Shown here piece after piece: positions 45,008 to 53,867 of a stretch of DNA of 64,000 bases. The position numbers were made by a program, and so were the translations under genes. The notes under the pieces were generated by a model, which did not search any database, had not been told where the DNA came from, and was given only the letters and a program-made list of their open reading frames with translations. The DNA comes from Trinickia dinghuensis (GTDB lineage: Bacteria; Pseudomonadota; Gammaproteobacteria; Burkholderiales; Burkholderiaceae), in NCBI RefSeq assembly GCF_003367175.1, contig NZ_QRGA01000001.1, forward strand, positions 1 through 64,000, written 5' to 3'. Each line of letters opens with the position of its first letter. The stretch's first letter is position 1.

Positions 45008-46336
45008 TTACTCCAGACCTGCCGACCACTCTTTCATGCTTAGATTTGCCGTGGCGCCGATCGTCAAAAACGGTTGCGGCGGAAGCCGCTTCGGTGCGGA
45101 AAAGCCTTTGAAGACCTGCACCAGCCACGAATCGATACCCAACGCCGCCTCGGCCGCCGCGATCCCGGATGCCGTGGCCTTCGTCGCGCCCACGCCGTTG
45201 CAGGCGATCGCCGCAAAGAGGCCCGGTTCGATCTCGCCGAACGCCGGCACGCCGTTCCACGTCAGCGCCATGGCGCCGGCCCATCGGTACTGCATACGCA
45301 CGCCCTTGAGCATCGGGAAGCGTGCCTCGAACTTGCGGTCGTGCACGCGGCCCGCGCGTTCGATCGCCCCCTCGCTAACCCGCATCGTCGGGTTGTACGT
45401 GTAACGAGAGCGAATCAAAAACCGATCGCCTTCTTCTCCCTTTACGCGGCGCACCGTCGTGCCCATCGGGAACGCCGGGGTCGCCGCCCAGGATCGCTCC
45501 CCGCCCATCAACGATGGATCGAACGCTTCGGTCATCGATGCGTACGTATAGACGTGAAGAAGAACGCCGCGGAAAATGCCGAAGTTCTGAGCCTGTCCGT
45601 TGTTCGCGAGGATCATCTTCCCGGCGTTCACGGCGCCGTTCGGTGTCTTGACGCACCAGGACGAACCTTGGCGCTCGAACGACAGAGCCGGCGTGTTCTC
45701 GAACAACCGCACCGGGCCGCTGAACGAATCGGCCAATCCGCGGATATAGGCGGCGGGTTGGATGATCACGGTACCCGGCGTGAAGATCGCCGACGTGAAC
45801 GAGGTCGTCCCCGTCACCGCCGCGATCTCCTTCGCATCGAAAAGGCGATACGCTTCGTTGACCTTGTCGAGCTCCTTCGCATAGGACACGACGTGCTTGT
45901 CGCCCTGCGGTCCCAGGGCAACGTTGTACTTCCCGCACGGATCGAAAATATCCTTGCCCCAGCCCTTCTCGACGGCCAGGTCGCGAGCGAGGGCGATCGC
46001 CATCCGGTGAACCTTGATATCGTGCCGACGCTCGTCGGTCTCGCCGCCGCCGTAGTCCTCCGACGAGACTTCGTGCGGCAAATCGATGATGAAGCCCGAA
46101 TTGCGCCCGGTCGCACCCTCGGCGATTTCCCCGGCTTCCAAAACGGCGACCTTCAGCTTCGGATCGAGCTGCGACAAACGCCGCGCCGCCGAAAGGCCGG
46201 CGAAGCCCCCACCGATGACCACGACGTCGACATTGACGGTACCGTTCAGCGACGCGCGCGGCGTTCGCGGAGGCAGCATCTGGACCCAGCCGGATTGGCC
46301 CAGATGCTGCGGCAGTTTGCTCGCTACGAACTTCAT
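45008..46336 (-). CDS. FAD-dependent amine oxidoreductase (DadA/PuuB-like)
   Basis: A 442-residue flavoprotein. After about 35 residues comes the dinucleotide motif VDVVVIGGGFAGLSAARRL, then GATGRNSGFI, typical of the PuuB/sarcosine-oxidase-like DAO group. The C-terminal part has GLFAAIACNGVGATKATASG. It oxidises a secondary amine or D-amino acid. It follows a DapA-family lyase and an aldehyde dehydrogenase in one operon and precedes a betaine transporter; in hydroxyproline pathways the same three enzyme types act in series, and in putrescine pathways PuuB/PuuC pair in a similar way. Which substrate is used here is not settled by sequence. Confidence 0.82.
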   Translation of the reverse strand: MKFVASKLPQHLGQSGWVQMLPPRTPRASLNGTVNVDVVVIGGGFAGLSAARRLSQLDPKLKVAVLEAGEIAEGATGRNSGFIIDLPHEVSSEDYGGGETDERRHDIKVHRMAIALARDLAVEKGWGKDIFDPCGKYNVALGPQGDKHVVSYAKELDKVNEAYRLFDAKEIAAVTGTTSFTSAIFTPGTVIIQPAAYIRGLADSFSGPVRLFENTPALSFERQGSSWCVKTPNGAVNAGKMILANNGQAQNFGIFRGVLLHVYTYASMTEAFDPSLMGGERSWAATPAFPMGTTVRRVKGEEGDRFLIRSRYTYNPTMRVSEGAIERAGRVHDRKFEARFPMLKGVRMQYRWAGAMALTWNGVPAFGEIEPGLFAAIACNGVGATKATASGIAAAEAALGIDSWLVQVFKGFSAPKRLPPQPFLTIGATANLSMKEWSAGLE

Positions 46337-46357
46337 ATTTCCGTCCGATCCGTTACG

Positions 46358-47251
46358 TTAAACCGCCGACTTTTCTCGCTCGACCAGATCGCCGAGGGCA
46401 GTCCTCAGCGCATCGATCTTCGCAGCCGAGAGGCGCGACAACGGACGGCGCGGATTGCCCGCGCCATAGCCGGTCATCTCCGCAGCCGCATAGACGGACT
46501 GCACGTAGTCGCCTTCCCAAATCAGCGACATTGCCGGTTCGAGCAAGCGCCAAATTTCCCGCGCGTCGTCCCACCGGTGTTCTTGCGCGGCTTTAACCAC
46601 CTCCAAGCAGGTCTTCGGCGCGAAGTTTGCGCCGCCCCAGATGAGGCCTTTCGTACCGGCAAAGAGCGCGTACGGGACGAGCGGGTCCGCACCGTTCATC
46701 ATCGGCAGGCCGGTGCGCGCGAGCGCGGCTTGCTTGGCCAAATCGCCGCTGCTGTCCTTGACGGTGACGAATTCGGGAATCTCGTAGAGACGCCGGAAGA
46801 GCGACGGCGTGATCTCGACGCCCACGGCCTGCGGCACGTTGTAGCCGATGATCGGCAAGCCGCCGCGCGCAACCGACGAGTAGAACTCGAATACGCCATC
46901 GTCATCGGTCGGTCCTTCGAAGAACGGCGGCAGCACCATCACGCCGTCAGCCCCGCAGTCGGCCGCATAACGCGTCCGCTCCACGACGTCGTCGACGAGC
47001 AGCGCGGACGTCTGCGCAATGATCTTGGCTCGTCCTTTGATGATCTTCGCCCCGAAAGCGATGAGCGTCTTCGACTCTTCCTGAGAAAGATAGACGTGCA
47101 TGCCCGTGCCCGAACTGAGCACGAACCCGCGAATGCCGACGGCGATGTATCGCTCGATCAGTTGCTCCAGTCGATCGTAATCGATCCTTCCGTTCGAGTC
47201 ATTAGGAGTACTAATTGCCAGATTGACACCGGTGAATTGAAATTCTTTCAT
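46358..47251 (-). CDS. DapA-family lyase/deaminase
   Basis: A 297-residue dihydrodipicolinate-synthase-like barrel. The Schiff-base Lys is in FVTVKDSSGD (near 170) and the Tyr in IIGYNVPQ (near 143). The usual GTTGE loop is replaced by SSGTGMHVYLSQEE, so substrate preference should differ from DapA. Family members include Delta1-pyrroline-4-hydroxy-2-carboxylate deaminase of hydroxyproline degradation. It starts within 5 bp of the aldehyde dehydrogenase stop and ends 21 bp before the FAD oxidoreductase. It is only distantly similar to the DapA-type gene at 28399. Confidence 0.85.
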   Translation of the reverse strand: MKEFQFTGVNLAISTPNDSNGRIDYDRLEQLIERYIAVGIRGFVLSSGTGMHVYLSQEESKTLIAFGAKIIKGRAKIIAQTSALLVDDVVERTRYAADCGADGVMVLPPFFEGPTDDDGVFEFYSSVARGGLPIIGYNVPQAVGVEITPSLFRRLYEIPEFVTVKDSSGDLAKQAALARTGLPMMNGADPLVPYALFAGTKGLIWGGANFAPKTCLEVVKAAQEHRWDDAREIWRLLEPAMSLIWEGDYVQSVYAAAEMTGYGAGNPRRPLSRLSAAKIDALRTALGDLVEREKSAV

Positions 47252-47255
47252 TTCG

Positions 47256-48755
47256 TTACTCGTCGTTCTCTTCGTTATCGTTCAGGTCGAGCCAGAGCGT
47301 CTTCAGTTGCGTGTACTGGTCGTGCGCATGGAGCGAGTTGTCGCGTCCACCGAAGCCCGATTGCTTGTAGCCGCCGAACGGGGTGGTGATGTCACCTTCG
47401 CCGAACGCGTTCACCGTCACCGTGCCCGCGCGAATCGCGCGCGCCGCACGCATCGCACGCTTGCCGTTGCCGATGAATACGGAAGCACAGAGGCCGTATT
47501 CGGTGTCGTTAGCGATCTCGATCGCTTCGTTCAGGCTGTCGACGGTAATGACTGTCAAGATCGGACCGAAAATTTCTTCGCGTGCGTGCTTCGCGTCGTT
47601 GCTTTCGACTTCGACGATGGTGGGGTGAACGTAGCGGCCTTCGCTCGTCTGACCGCCATAGAGCACCTTGACGTCACCGGTCAGGTACGATGCAACCTTC
47701 GTATAGTGCTGCTGCGAGACCAGCGGGCCGACTCGGTTTGCCGGGTCGAGCGGATCGCCCACCTTCCAATCGTTGGCGAGTTTCTTGATCTTGTCGAGCA
47801 GCGTCGCCTTGATGTCGCGATGCACGATGAGCCGCGAAATCGCCGAGCAGTTCTCGCCCATGTTCCAAAGCGCGCCGTTGACGATATGGGCAGCCACCGA
47901 ATCCAGGTCCGTTGCATCGGACATCACGACGCACGGGTTCTTGCCGCCCATCTCGAGCACGATCTCTTTCAGGTTGCTCTCGGCCGAATAGCCCAGGAAA
48001 CGACGGCCGGTAACCGTAGAGCCCGTGAAAGACACCATGTCGATGTCGGGATGACGACCGATGGGTTCGCCGACGGCACGACCGCTGCCGGTCACGACAT
48101 TGAACACGCCGGCGGGAATGCCCGCCTCGAGTGCGAGTTCCGCAACGCGCAGCGTCGTCAGCGACGTCTCCGCGGCCGGCTTGACGACCAGCGAGCAGCC
48201 TGCCGCGAGCGACGGGCCGATCTTCCATGCGAGCATCAGCAGCGGGAAATTCCACGGCAATACCAGGCCCACCACGCCAACCGGCTCGCGCACGATCATC
48301 GAGATGTGGTTGTCCGATGCGGGTGAAACCTGATCGTAGATCTTGTCGATCGCCTCGGCATGCCAGCGCATGACGTGGATCGTTTCGGGAATATCGACCG
48401 TCTGGCAATCGAAGATCGTTTTGCCGGCATCGAGACTTTCCATGACGGACAGTTCGAGCGCGTTCTGCTCCATGAGGTCGGCCAATCGCAGAATCGCGTG
48501 CTTGCGCTCGTTCGGATGAAGCTTCGACCAGCGCCCGTCCTCGAATGCCGCGCGCGCACTCGCGACGGCCACGTCGACATCGGCCTTCGAGCAGGCCGGC
48601 AGATCGGCCAGATGCTCACCCGTTGCGGGGTTGGTCGTCGCGAACGTCTCGCCCGACGCCGCACCACAGGCCTTGCCGTCTACGATGGCCTGGGTCGGCA
48701 GCTTCAGTTCGCGCGCAATCTTTTGGTACTCGCTCTTGGACAGCAAATCGGTCAT
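47256..48755 (-). CDS. NAD(P)-dependent aldehyde dehydrogenase (PuuC-like)
   Basis: A 499-residue aldehyde dehydrogenase with all catalytic residues: VLPWNFPLLM oxyanion Asn, general base in LEMGGKNPC (Glu about 269), nucleophile Cys303 in MGENCSAISR, and EEIFGPIL. Closest known types are PuuC (gamma-glutamyl-aminobutyraldehyde) and betaine-aldehyde-like enzymes; a 2-oxoglutarate semialdehyde role is possible given the neighbouring DapA-family and FAD genes. It starts after a GAGAGAC ribosome site, 60 bp after the GntR gene, and is the first catabolic gene of the operon. Confidence 0.9.
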   Translation of the reverse strand: MTDLLSKSEYQKIARELKLPTQAIVDGKACGAASGETFATTNPATGEHLADLPACSKADVDVAVASARAAFEDGRWSKLHPNERKHAILRLADLMEQNALELSVMESLDAGKTIFDCQTVDIPETIHVMRWHAEAIDKIYDQVSPASDNHISMIVREPVGVVGLVLPWNFPLLMLAWKIGPSLAAGCSLVVKPAAETSLTTLRVAELALEAGIPAGVFNVVTGSGRAVGEPIGRHPDIDMVSFTGSTVTGRRFLGYSAESNLKEIVLEMGGKNPCVVMSDATDLDSVAAHIVNGALWNMGENCSAISRLIVHRDIKATLLDKIKKLANDWKVGDPLDPANRVGPLVSQQHYTKVASYLTGDVKVLYGGQTSEGRYVHPTIVEVESNDAKHAREEIFGPILTVITVDSLNEAIEIANDTEYGLCASVFIGNGKRAMRAARAIRAGTVTVNAFGEGDITTPFGGYKQSGFGGRDNSLHAHDQYTQLKTLWLDLNDNEENDE

Positions 48756-48815
48756 GTCAGTCTCTCGAAGATGGGATTCCGGTGAGGAACCGAACGAACT
48801 GCTCGGTTCGTGAAG

Positions 48816-49541
48816 CTAGAAATCGAGCCGCACGTCGATGCCTTCGGGCGCGACGTACGCCGCCATGTTTCGCCGGGCCAGATAAACGTGGGCACGCACG
48901 ACTTCGCCGGCGGCCTCGGCATCGCCGCGCTGGATCGCATCGATGATGGCCTCGTGCTGCTCGATGGCTTCGACGAGTTCGGCATTCATGCTGTCGTCGC
49001 GCGGCTGGTAGAACGTCTTGCCCAGCCTTGCGTGGTCGATCAGCAGGCGGCACAGGCTCGGCAATAGATACGGGTTGTGAGCCATCTTGCCGATTGCCAG
49101 GTGAAACGCGTCGTTCTGCATAACTCGATCGTCTACGTCCGTCCCTTCCACCGCTGCTCGAAACCGCTCCTGGATCCGCTTCAGGTCGTCGATTTCAGCC
49201 TGCGTGGCATGCGTCGCCGCCAGTTTCGTCGTCGCCACATAGATCAAAGGCGCCGCCAAAAAGTAGTTGCGCAGCGAGTCGTAGTTCATCGAAGCCACGC
49301 GCGGCGCGCGGTTCGCTTCGAGTTCGATATAGCCCTCGGCCGCCATCTGGCGCATGAGCTCACGGACCGGCGGGCGTGACAACCCGAACTCCTCGCTCAG
49401 CGCGACCTCGTCCAGCGTTGCCCCGGGCGCAAGCTCCATGCTGAGGATGCGATGGCGCAACGCCTGCCCCAGTGCGCCCTTGCGGTCCAAGGACGATGCC
49501 TGCCCGTCCTCACGGTCAATCTCGACGACGTTCTGCTTCAT
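48816..49541 (-). CDS. GntR-family regulator (FCD/FadR type)
   Basis: A 241-residue GntR protein: winged helix (about 18-85; LDEVALSEEFGLSRPPVRELMRQMAAEGYIE) and a C-terminal all-helical FCD ligand domain with the metal-binding His pattern (HLAIGKMAHN, HEAIIDAI). It lies just upstream of and in line with the aldehyde dehydrogenase operon, which it probably controls. Two nested dyads upstream of its start (49566-49602) are likely sites. Confidence 0.87.
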   Translation of the reverse strand: MKQNVVEIDREDGQASSLDRKGALGQALRHRILSMELAPGATLDEVALSEEFGLSRPPVRELMRQMAAEGYIELEANRAPRVASMNYDSLRNYFLAAPLIYVATTKLAATHATQAEIDDLKRIQERFRAAVEGTDVDDRVMQNDAFHLAIGKMAHNPYLLPSLCRLLIDHARLGKTFYQPRDDSMNAELVEAIEQHEAIIDAIQRGDAEAAGEVVRAHVYLARRNMAAYVAPEGIDVRLDF

Positions 49542-49565
49542 ACCGCTCTCCTGTTGCGATCATTT

Positions 49566-49602
49566 TGTGTCTACACATTGTATTAAGCAAGAAGACAATG
49601 TG
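49566..49602. promoter_or_regulatory. GntR operator-like dyads
   Basis: TGTGT-CT-ACACA (49566-49577) overlaps the first arm of a larger inverted repeat CACATTGT (49574-49581) / ACAATGTG (49595-49602). They are 25-61 bp upstream of the GntR start codon. Confidence 0.5.
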
Positions 49603-49699
49603 CCGTATACGGGAAAATCCTAAGAAATCCGACGTTTAGGTAGCCGCTCCATGGCCGGCATAGCGTCCTCGCATGGCACGCACGCCCTCGAGCGCGACG

Positions 49700-49767
49700 C
49701 ATAACCTAATGTAATAGCGTCCGGAAAATAAAGCGCATTGACGCTGCCCTCGCCGCCCACCAATACT
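49700..49767 (+). promoter_or_regulatory. LysR-type promoter module, copy B
   Basis: Dyad CATAACCTAATGTAAT at 49700-49715, GGAAAATAAAGCGCA, -35 TTGACG at 49738-49743, an 18-bp spacer and -10 AATACT at 49762-49767. The dyad is identical to copy A. It drives the reductase gene at 49905. Confidence 0.8.
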
Positions 49768-49904
49768 CGGATCACAGCGAAGGCACTCTGAACCTCGAAC
49801 AGCAATACCAGAAGAAGAGCCCGGCAGCACGTCCAAAACGGCGCCCCGCTTTCGCGATTCACGACAACGCACGCTGAGCAGTTCACGCGCTGGTAGGCAG
49901 CGAA

Positions 49905-51098
49905 ATGAGCGCGCACGGTGTTCCGATAGAAAGTGTTGATGCTATGAACTCGGTAGAAAGAATGTTCGTTCCTGCGCAGCAAGTGGAAGATCGGCTCTCG
50001 AACGCCGGCACCTGGGAAACCGGCACGACGATTTGGGCGAGCAGCGAGGCGCAGATCCTGACCTGCGCCCGCGTGGTCGACGAGACCCACGACGTCAAAA
50101 GCTTTGAATTCCGCGTAGGCGACGGCACGCCGGTCCGCTTCGAACCCGGCCAATTCATGACGGTATCGGCGAGCGTACAAGGCCAGACGGTTCAGCGCTG
50201 CTACACGATTTCATCGCCGCCGACGCGCCCCTATCTGCTGTCGATCACCGTGAAGCGCGTGCCGGGCGGCACGATGTCGAACTGGCTTCACGACAACATG
50301 AAACCGGGCAGCCAACTGCGCGCCTTCGGCCCGTCCGGCAGTTTCACGCCGACAGCGGCGCCGAGCGCCCAGAAATCGCTCTATCTGTCCGCGGGCTCCG
50401 GCGTCACGCCGCTGATGTCGATGACGCGCGCGAGCCTCGACCTCGGACTGGACCGCGACATCGTGTTCGTTCACAGCGCGCGGACGCCGGCCGATATCGT
50501 CTTCCGCAAGGAGCTCGAAAGGCTCGTCGCGCTCTCGCCTCGCCTGCGTACGTTCTTCCTCTGCGAAGGCATCGGCAATGAAAACGACTGGCCGGCCCCC
50601 ACGGGGCGTCTAACCTTGCAGCTTCTTTCCCAGTGGGTACCGGATTATGCCGAGCGCGAAGTATTCACGTGCGGCCCGGCCGGCTACATGAACGCGGTGC
50701 AGACGGTGCTCCGCGAAGGCGGTCACGATCCGGCGCACTATCACCAGGAAAGCTTCAATTTCGCCGCGAACGCCACCGCCGACGCCGCGCCCGCGGCAAC
50801 GGCCGCGCCGAAGTGCGATGCGTTCCAATCCCAAGAAACCTTCACCGTAAAGCTCTCGCGTTCGTCGAAGACGTTCACGATGAGCGCGACGGAAACGGTG
50901 CTCGCCGCCGCCAAAAAGGCCGGCGTCGCGATTCCCTCGTCTTGCAGCCAAGGCATTTGCGGCACCTGCAAGACCAAGGTGCTCGAGGGCGAGGTCGACA
51001 TGAAACACAACGGCGGGATTCGCGAGCGAGAGATTCAGAAGGGCATGCGGCTGCTCTGCTGCAGCCGTCCGACGTCGGACTTGGTGCTCGAACTGTAA
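49905..51098 (+). CDS. Ferredoxin reductase component for Rieske oxygenases (GbcB-like)
   Basis: A 397-residue iron-sulfur flavoprotein: FAD domain with RCYTISSPPT (near 92), NAD domain with GSGVTPLMSM and EVFTCGPAGYM, and a C-terminal plant-type 2Fe-2S ferredoxin with Cys347, Cys352, Cys355 and Cys385/386 (CSQGICGTC then LLCC). It moves electrons from NAD(P)H to the Rieske oxygenases. It is the only such reductase in the window and shares its promoter module with both oxygenases. An alanine-rich linker (about 290-305) joins the domains. ATG 49905 is used; ATG 49944 is an alternative. The M24 gene follows after 149 bp. Confidence 0.87.
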   Translation: MSAHGVPIESVDAMNSVERMFVPAQQVEDRLSNAGTWETGTTIWASSEAQILTCARVVDETHDVKSFEFRVGDGTPVRFEPGQFMTVSASVQGQTVQRCYTISSPPTRPYLLSITVKRVPGGTMSNWLHDNMKPGSQLRAFGPSGSFTPTAAPSAQKSLYLSAGSGVTPLMSMTRASLDLGLDRDIVFVHSARTPADIVFRKELERLVALSPRLRTFFLCEGIGNENDWPAPTGRLTLQLLSQWVPDYAEREVFTCGPAGYMNAVQTVLREGGHDPAHYHQESFNFAANATADAAPAATAAPKCDAFQSQETFTVKLSRSSKTFTMSATETVLAAAKKAGVAIPSSCSQGICGTCKTKVLEGEVDMKHNGGIREREIQKGMRLLCCSRPTSDLVLEL

Positions 51099-51247
51099 CA
51101 GTGGCGCTATCGCCCGTCGGCGAAGACGCAATAACGCAATACACGCGCTAAGCGATTACCGGATTCTCGACAGCGGGCTTTGACGCACCCGTAGGACTCG
51201 CTCGTTCTCAAAAAACACACCCACAAAATTATTCCAGGAGGAGCAGC

Positions 51248-52477
51248 ATGGCGGGCCATCATCTTTCCGATGTCAGCAGCGCAGTCGAACCGGACAACAA
51301 AGAGGCGATCTTGCGCGACGTACGGGCGTATCGGCTCGCACGCGTGCAGGAGCAACTGGTCAAGCATCAGTGCGCGGCCATCCTCTTGTACGACCCGGTG
51401 AACATTCGATATGCAACCGATTCGTCCAACATGCAGGTCTGGTCGGGACGCAATCCCGCGCGATACGTCATGGTGTTCGCGAACGGCCGCATCATCGCCT
51501 GGGAGTTTCACAGCAGCGACCATGTCTGGGATGGGCTGGGCCACGACGTCGAACTGCGCCATCCCATCAGCTGGACCTTCTTCAACGCCGGCCCGGAAGT
51601 CGAGCGCCGCGCCGAAGCTTGGGGGGCCGAGATCGTCGACGTCTTCCGCAAGCATGCACCCGGCGAACGCCTGCTGGCCGTCGACCGGCTCGATCCGCTT
51701 GGCACGGCCTACCTCGAGAAGCACGGCATCACCCTGCTCGACGGCCAGGCGCTGATGGAGCCTGCGCGGCTGATCAAATCGGCCGGCGAACTCGTCTTGA
51801 TGGGCGAATCGTTGCGCACCGCCGAGAAGGGCATCGAGCGCATGCGGCGCGAGCTGCGGCCCGGCATCACCGAGAACGACCTCTGGGCGAACCTCCATTA
51901 CGAAAACATCCGGCACGGCGGGGAGTGGATCGAAACGCGACTGCTCGCTTCCGGCGATCGAACCAACCCGTGGATGCACGAGTGCTCATCGCGTGTCCTG
52001 CAGAAGGGCGACCTGCTGGCCTTCGACACGGACATGGTCGGGCCGAACGGCTACTGCTCGGATATTTCGCGCACTTGGCTCGTGGGCGACGGGAAGCCGT
52101 CGGACGAACAGCGCAAGCTGTACGACCTCGCCTACTCGCAGGTCCATTGCAACATGGACCTGCTGCAACCGGGCATGACGTTCCGCGAGTTCTCGGAAAA
52201 GGCCTGGAAGATCCCCGATCAATACGTGAAAAACCGGTACTGCTGCCTGGCACACGGTATCGGGATGGTCGACGAGTATCCCTCGATCGCACACCAAGTC
52301 GATTGGGAAAGCGCGGGCTACGACGGCCGGTTCGAAGTCGGCATGACGGTGTGCGTCGAAAGCTATATCGGCGCGGACGGCGGCACGCAGGGCGTCAAGC
52401 TCGAACAGCAGGTCGTCCTCACCGAGCACGGTTGCGTCTCGCTTACCGATTGCAGCTTCGAGACCGACTGGCTATGA
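51248..52477 (+). CDS. DddP-like M24-family metalloenzyme
   Basis: A 409-residue 'pita-bread' protein. The N-terminal part holds DPVNIRYATDSSNMQVW (50-66). All six metal-site residues are present: Asp260, Asp262, Asp272, His336, Glu371, Glu386. Their spacings (2, 10, 64, 35, 15) equal those I recall for the DMSP lyase DddP (D295, D297, D307, H371, E406, E421), and the proposed DddP active-site Tyr366 and Asp377 correspond to Tyr331 and Asp342 here. M24 relatives also include Xaa-Pro peptidases, creatinase and ectoine hydrolase. A GGAGGAG ribosome site gives a firm start. Being in an operon-like array with a Rieske reductase and fdhA suggests an onium or betaine substrate. Family certain; DMSP cleavage is a hypothesis. 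Confidence 0.85.
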   Translation: MAGHHLSDVSSAVEPDNKEAILRDVRAYRLARVQEQLVKHQCAAILLYDPVNIRYATDSSNMQVWSGRNPARYVMVFANGRIIAWEFHSSDHVWDGLGHDVELRHPISWTFFNAGPEVERRAEAWGAEIVDVFRKHAPGERLLAVDRLDPLGTAYLEKHGITLLDGQALMEPARLIKSAGELVLMGESLRTAEKGIERMRRELRPGITENDLWANLHYENIRHGGEWIETRLLASGDRTNPWMHECSSRVLQKGDLLAFDTDMVGPNGYCSDISRTWLVGDGKPSDEQRKLYDLAYSQVHCNMDLLQPGMTFREFSEKAWKIPDQYVKNRYCCLAHGIGMVDEYPSIAHQVDWESAGYDGRFEVGMTVCVESYIGADGGTQGVKLEQQVVLTEHGCVSLTDCSFETDWL

Positions 52478-52540
52478 GCGTTGCCGCAAAGGCTCGCTTT
52501 TCAATCTTGCATAACGCTTGCATAACACTGGGAGACATTC

Positions 52541-53743
52541 ATGTCAGGTAATCGTGGAGTCGTGTACGTTGGGCCCGGGAAAGTCGAAGTCCGTAGCATC
52601 GCCTTCCCCGAACTCGTCGATCCTGCCGGCCGCAAGGCCAATCACGGCGTCATCCTCCGCGTGGTCGCCACGAACATTTGCGGCTCCGATCAACACATGG
52701 TGCGCGGTCGTACGACGGCGCCGGCCGGCCTCGTTCTCGGTCATGAGATCACCGGCGAAGTCATCGAAGTGGGTTCGGATGTCGTCACGCTGAAGAAAGG
52801 CGACTTGGTGTCCGTTCCGTTCAACGTCGCTTGCGGCCGCTGCCCGATGTGCAAGGGGCAAAACACGGGCGTCTGTCTCACCGTGAATCCCGCGCGGGCG
52901 GGCGGCGCCTACGGCTATGTCGACATGGGCGGCTGGATCGGCGGCCAAGCCGAATACGTCATGATTCCGTACGCGGATTTCAACCTGCTCAAGTTCCCGG
53001 ACCGCGACCGCGCCATGGCCAAAATTCGCGACCTGACGTGCTTGTCGGACATTCTGCCCACCGGCTATCACGGTGCGGTGACCGCGGGCGTCGGCCCCGG
53101 CTCGACGGTCTATATCGCCGGCGCCGGCCCCGTCGGCCTGGCAGCGGCCGCATCGGCTCGATTGCTCGGCGCCGCCGTGACGATCATCGGCGACGTCAAT
53201 CCGAAGCGCCTCGAACACGCCCGCAGCGTCGGCTTCGAAACCGTCGACCTTTCTCAGGATGCCTCGCTCGCCGATCAGATCGCCGCGCTGCTCGGCGAAC
53301 CGGAAGTGGACTGCGCGGTCGACTGCGTCGGCTTCGAAGCCCGTGGCCATGGCCACGCGGGTTCGCAACACGAGGCGCCCGCCACCGTCCTCAATTCGCT
53401 GATGGAAGTCACGCGAGCCGCCGGCAAGATCGGCATCCCCGGCTTGTATGTGACGGACGATCCAGGCGCGGTCGATTCCGCGGCGAAGCATGGCAGCCTT
53501 TCGGTACGCTTGGGCCTCGGCTGGGCCAAGTCGCACTCGTTCTTCACGGGCCAGACGCCGGTCATGAAGTACAACCGGAATCTGATGCAGGCCATCCTGT
53601 TCGATCGGCTGAATATTGCCGAGGTCGTGAACGTGTCCGTCATCGAACTCGACCATGCGCCGAGCGGCTATGCCGAATTCGATTCGGGCGTGCCGAAGAA
53701 ATTCGTGATCGACCCGCACGGCAGCCTGAAAGCAGCCGCTTAA
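52541..53743 (+). CDS. fdhA: Glutathione-independent formaldehyde dehydrogenase
   Basis: A 400-residue zinc-dependent medium-chain dehydrogenase. Catalytic zinc ligands include Cys47 (NICGSDQH) and His68 (LGHE); the structural zinc Cys are 98, 101, 104 and 112 (ACGRCPMCKGQNTGVC). The NAD fold has VYIAGAGPVGLAAA. This group oxidises formaldehyde to formate with tightly bound NAD and no glutathione. It would detoxify formaldehyde from the Rieske and later demethylations; fdhA is found in glycine-betaine and stachydrine gene clusters for the same reason. It lies 63 bp after the M24 gene and is followed by hairpins at 53758 and 53868. Confidence 0.92.
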   Translation: MSGNRGVVYVGPGKVEVRSIAFPELVDPAGRKANHGVILRVVATNICGSDQHMVRGRTTAPAGLVLGHEITGEVIEVGSDVVTLKKGDLVSVPFNVACGRCPMCKGQNTGVCLTVNPARAGGAYGYVDMGGWIGGQAEYVMIPYADFNLLKFPDRDRAMAKIRDLTCLSDILPTGYHGAVTAGVGPGSTVYIAGAGPVGLAAAASARLLGAAVTIIGDVNPKRLEHARSVGFETVDLSQDASLADQIAALLGEPEVDCAVDCVGFEARGHGHAGSQHEAPATVLNSLMEVTRAAGKIGIPGLYVTDDPGAVDSAAKHGSLSVRLGLGWAKSHSFFTGQTPVMKYNRNLMQAILFDRLNIAEVVNVSVIELDHAPSGYAEFDSGVPKKFVIDPHGSLKAAA

Positions 53744-53757
53744 GCGGCAACGCAGTT

Positions 53758-53791
53758 TGGCCGGCCTCGGCAGTGAACGCCGGGCCGGCCA
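53758..53791 (+). terminator. GC-rich hairpin after fdhA
   Basis: TGGCCGGCC (53758-53766) pairs with GGCCGGCCA (53783-53791). It lies 14 bp past the fdhA stop and has no T run, so it may be a weak terminator or an RNA-stabilising 3' end. Confidence 0.45.
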
Positions 53792-53867
53792 GATCAGCGT
53801 CACTGTCGGCAATGCGGCAATGGGTGGGCATGATCCGCTTTGAATCCGATGCGGATCCGAAGCAACT

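Noticed and set aside
45074-47389. A 771-codon open frame on the plus strand
   Set aside because: It is antisense to two well-supported genes (FAD oxidoreductase and DapA-family lyase) and has shadow-like composition.
51248-52477. Calling this gene a proven DMSP lyase
   Set aside because: Ligand spacing supports a DddP-like fold, but substrate cannot be decided by motif spacing alone; kept as a hypothesis.
52510-52526. Direct repeat CATAAC-N5-CATAAC before fdhA
   Set aside because: It resembles half of the LysR dyad but is a direct, not inverted, repeat, has no -35/-10 at the conserved distance and lies within 30 bp of the start codon.
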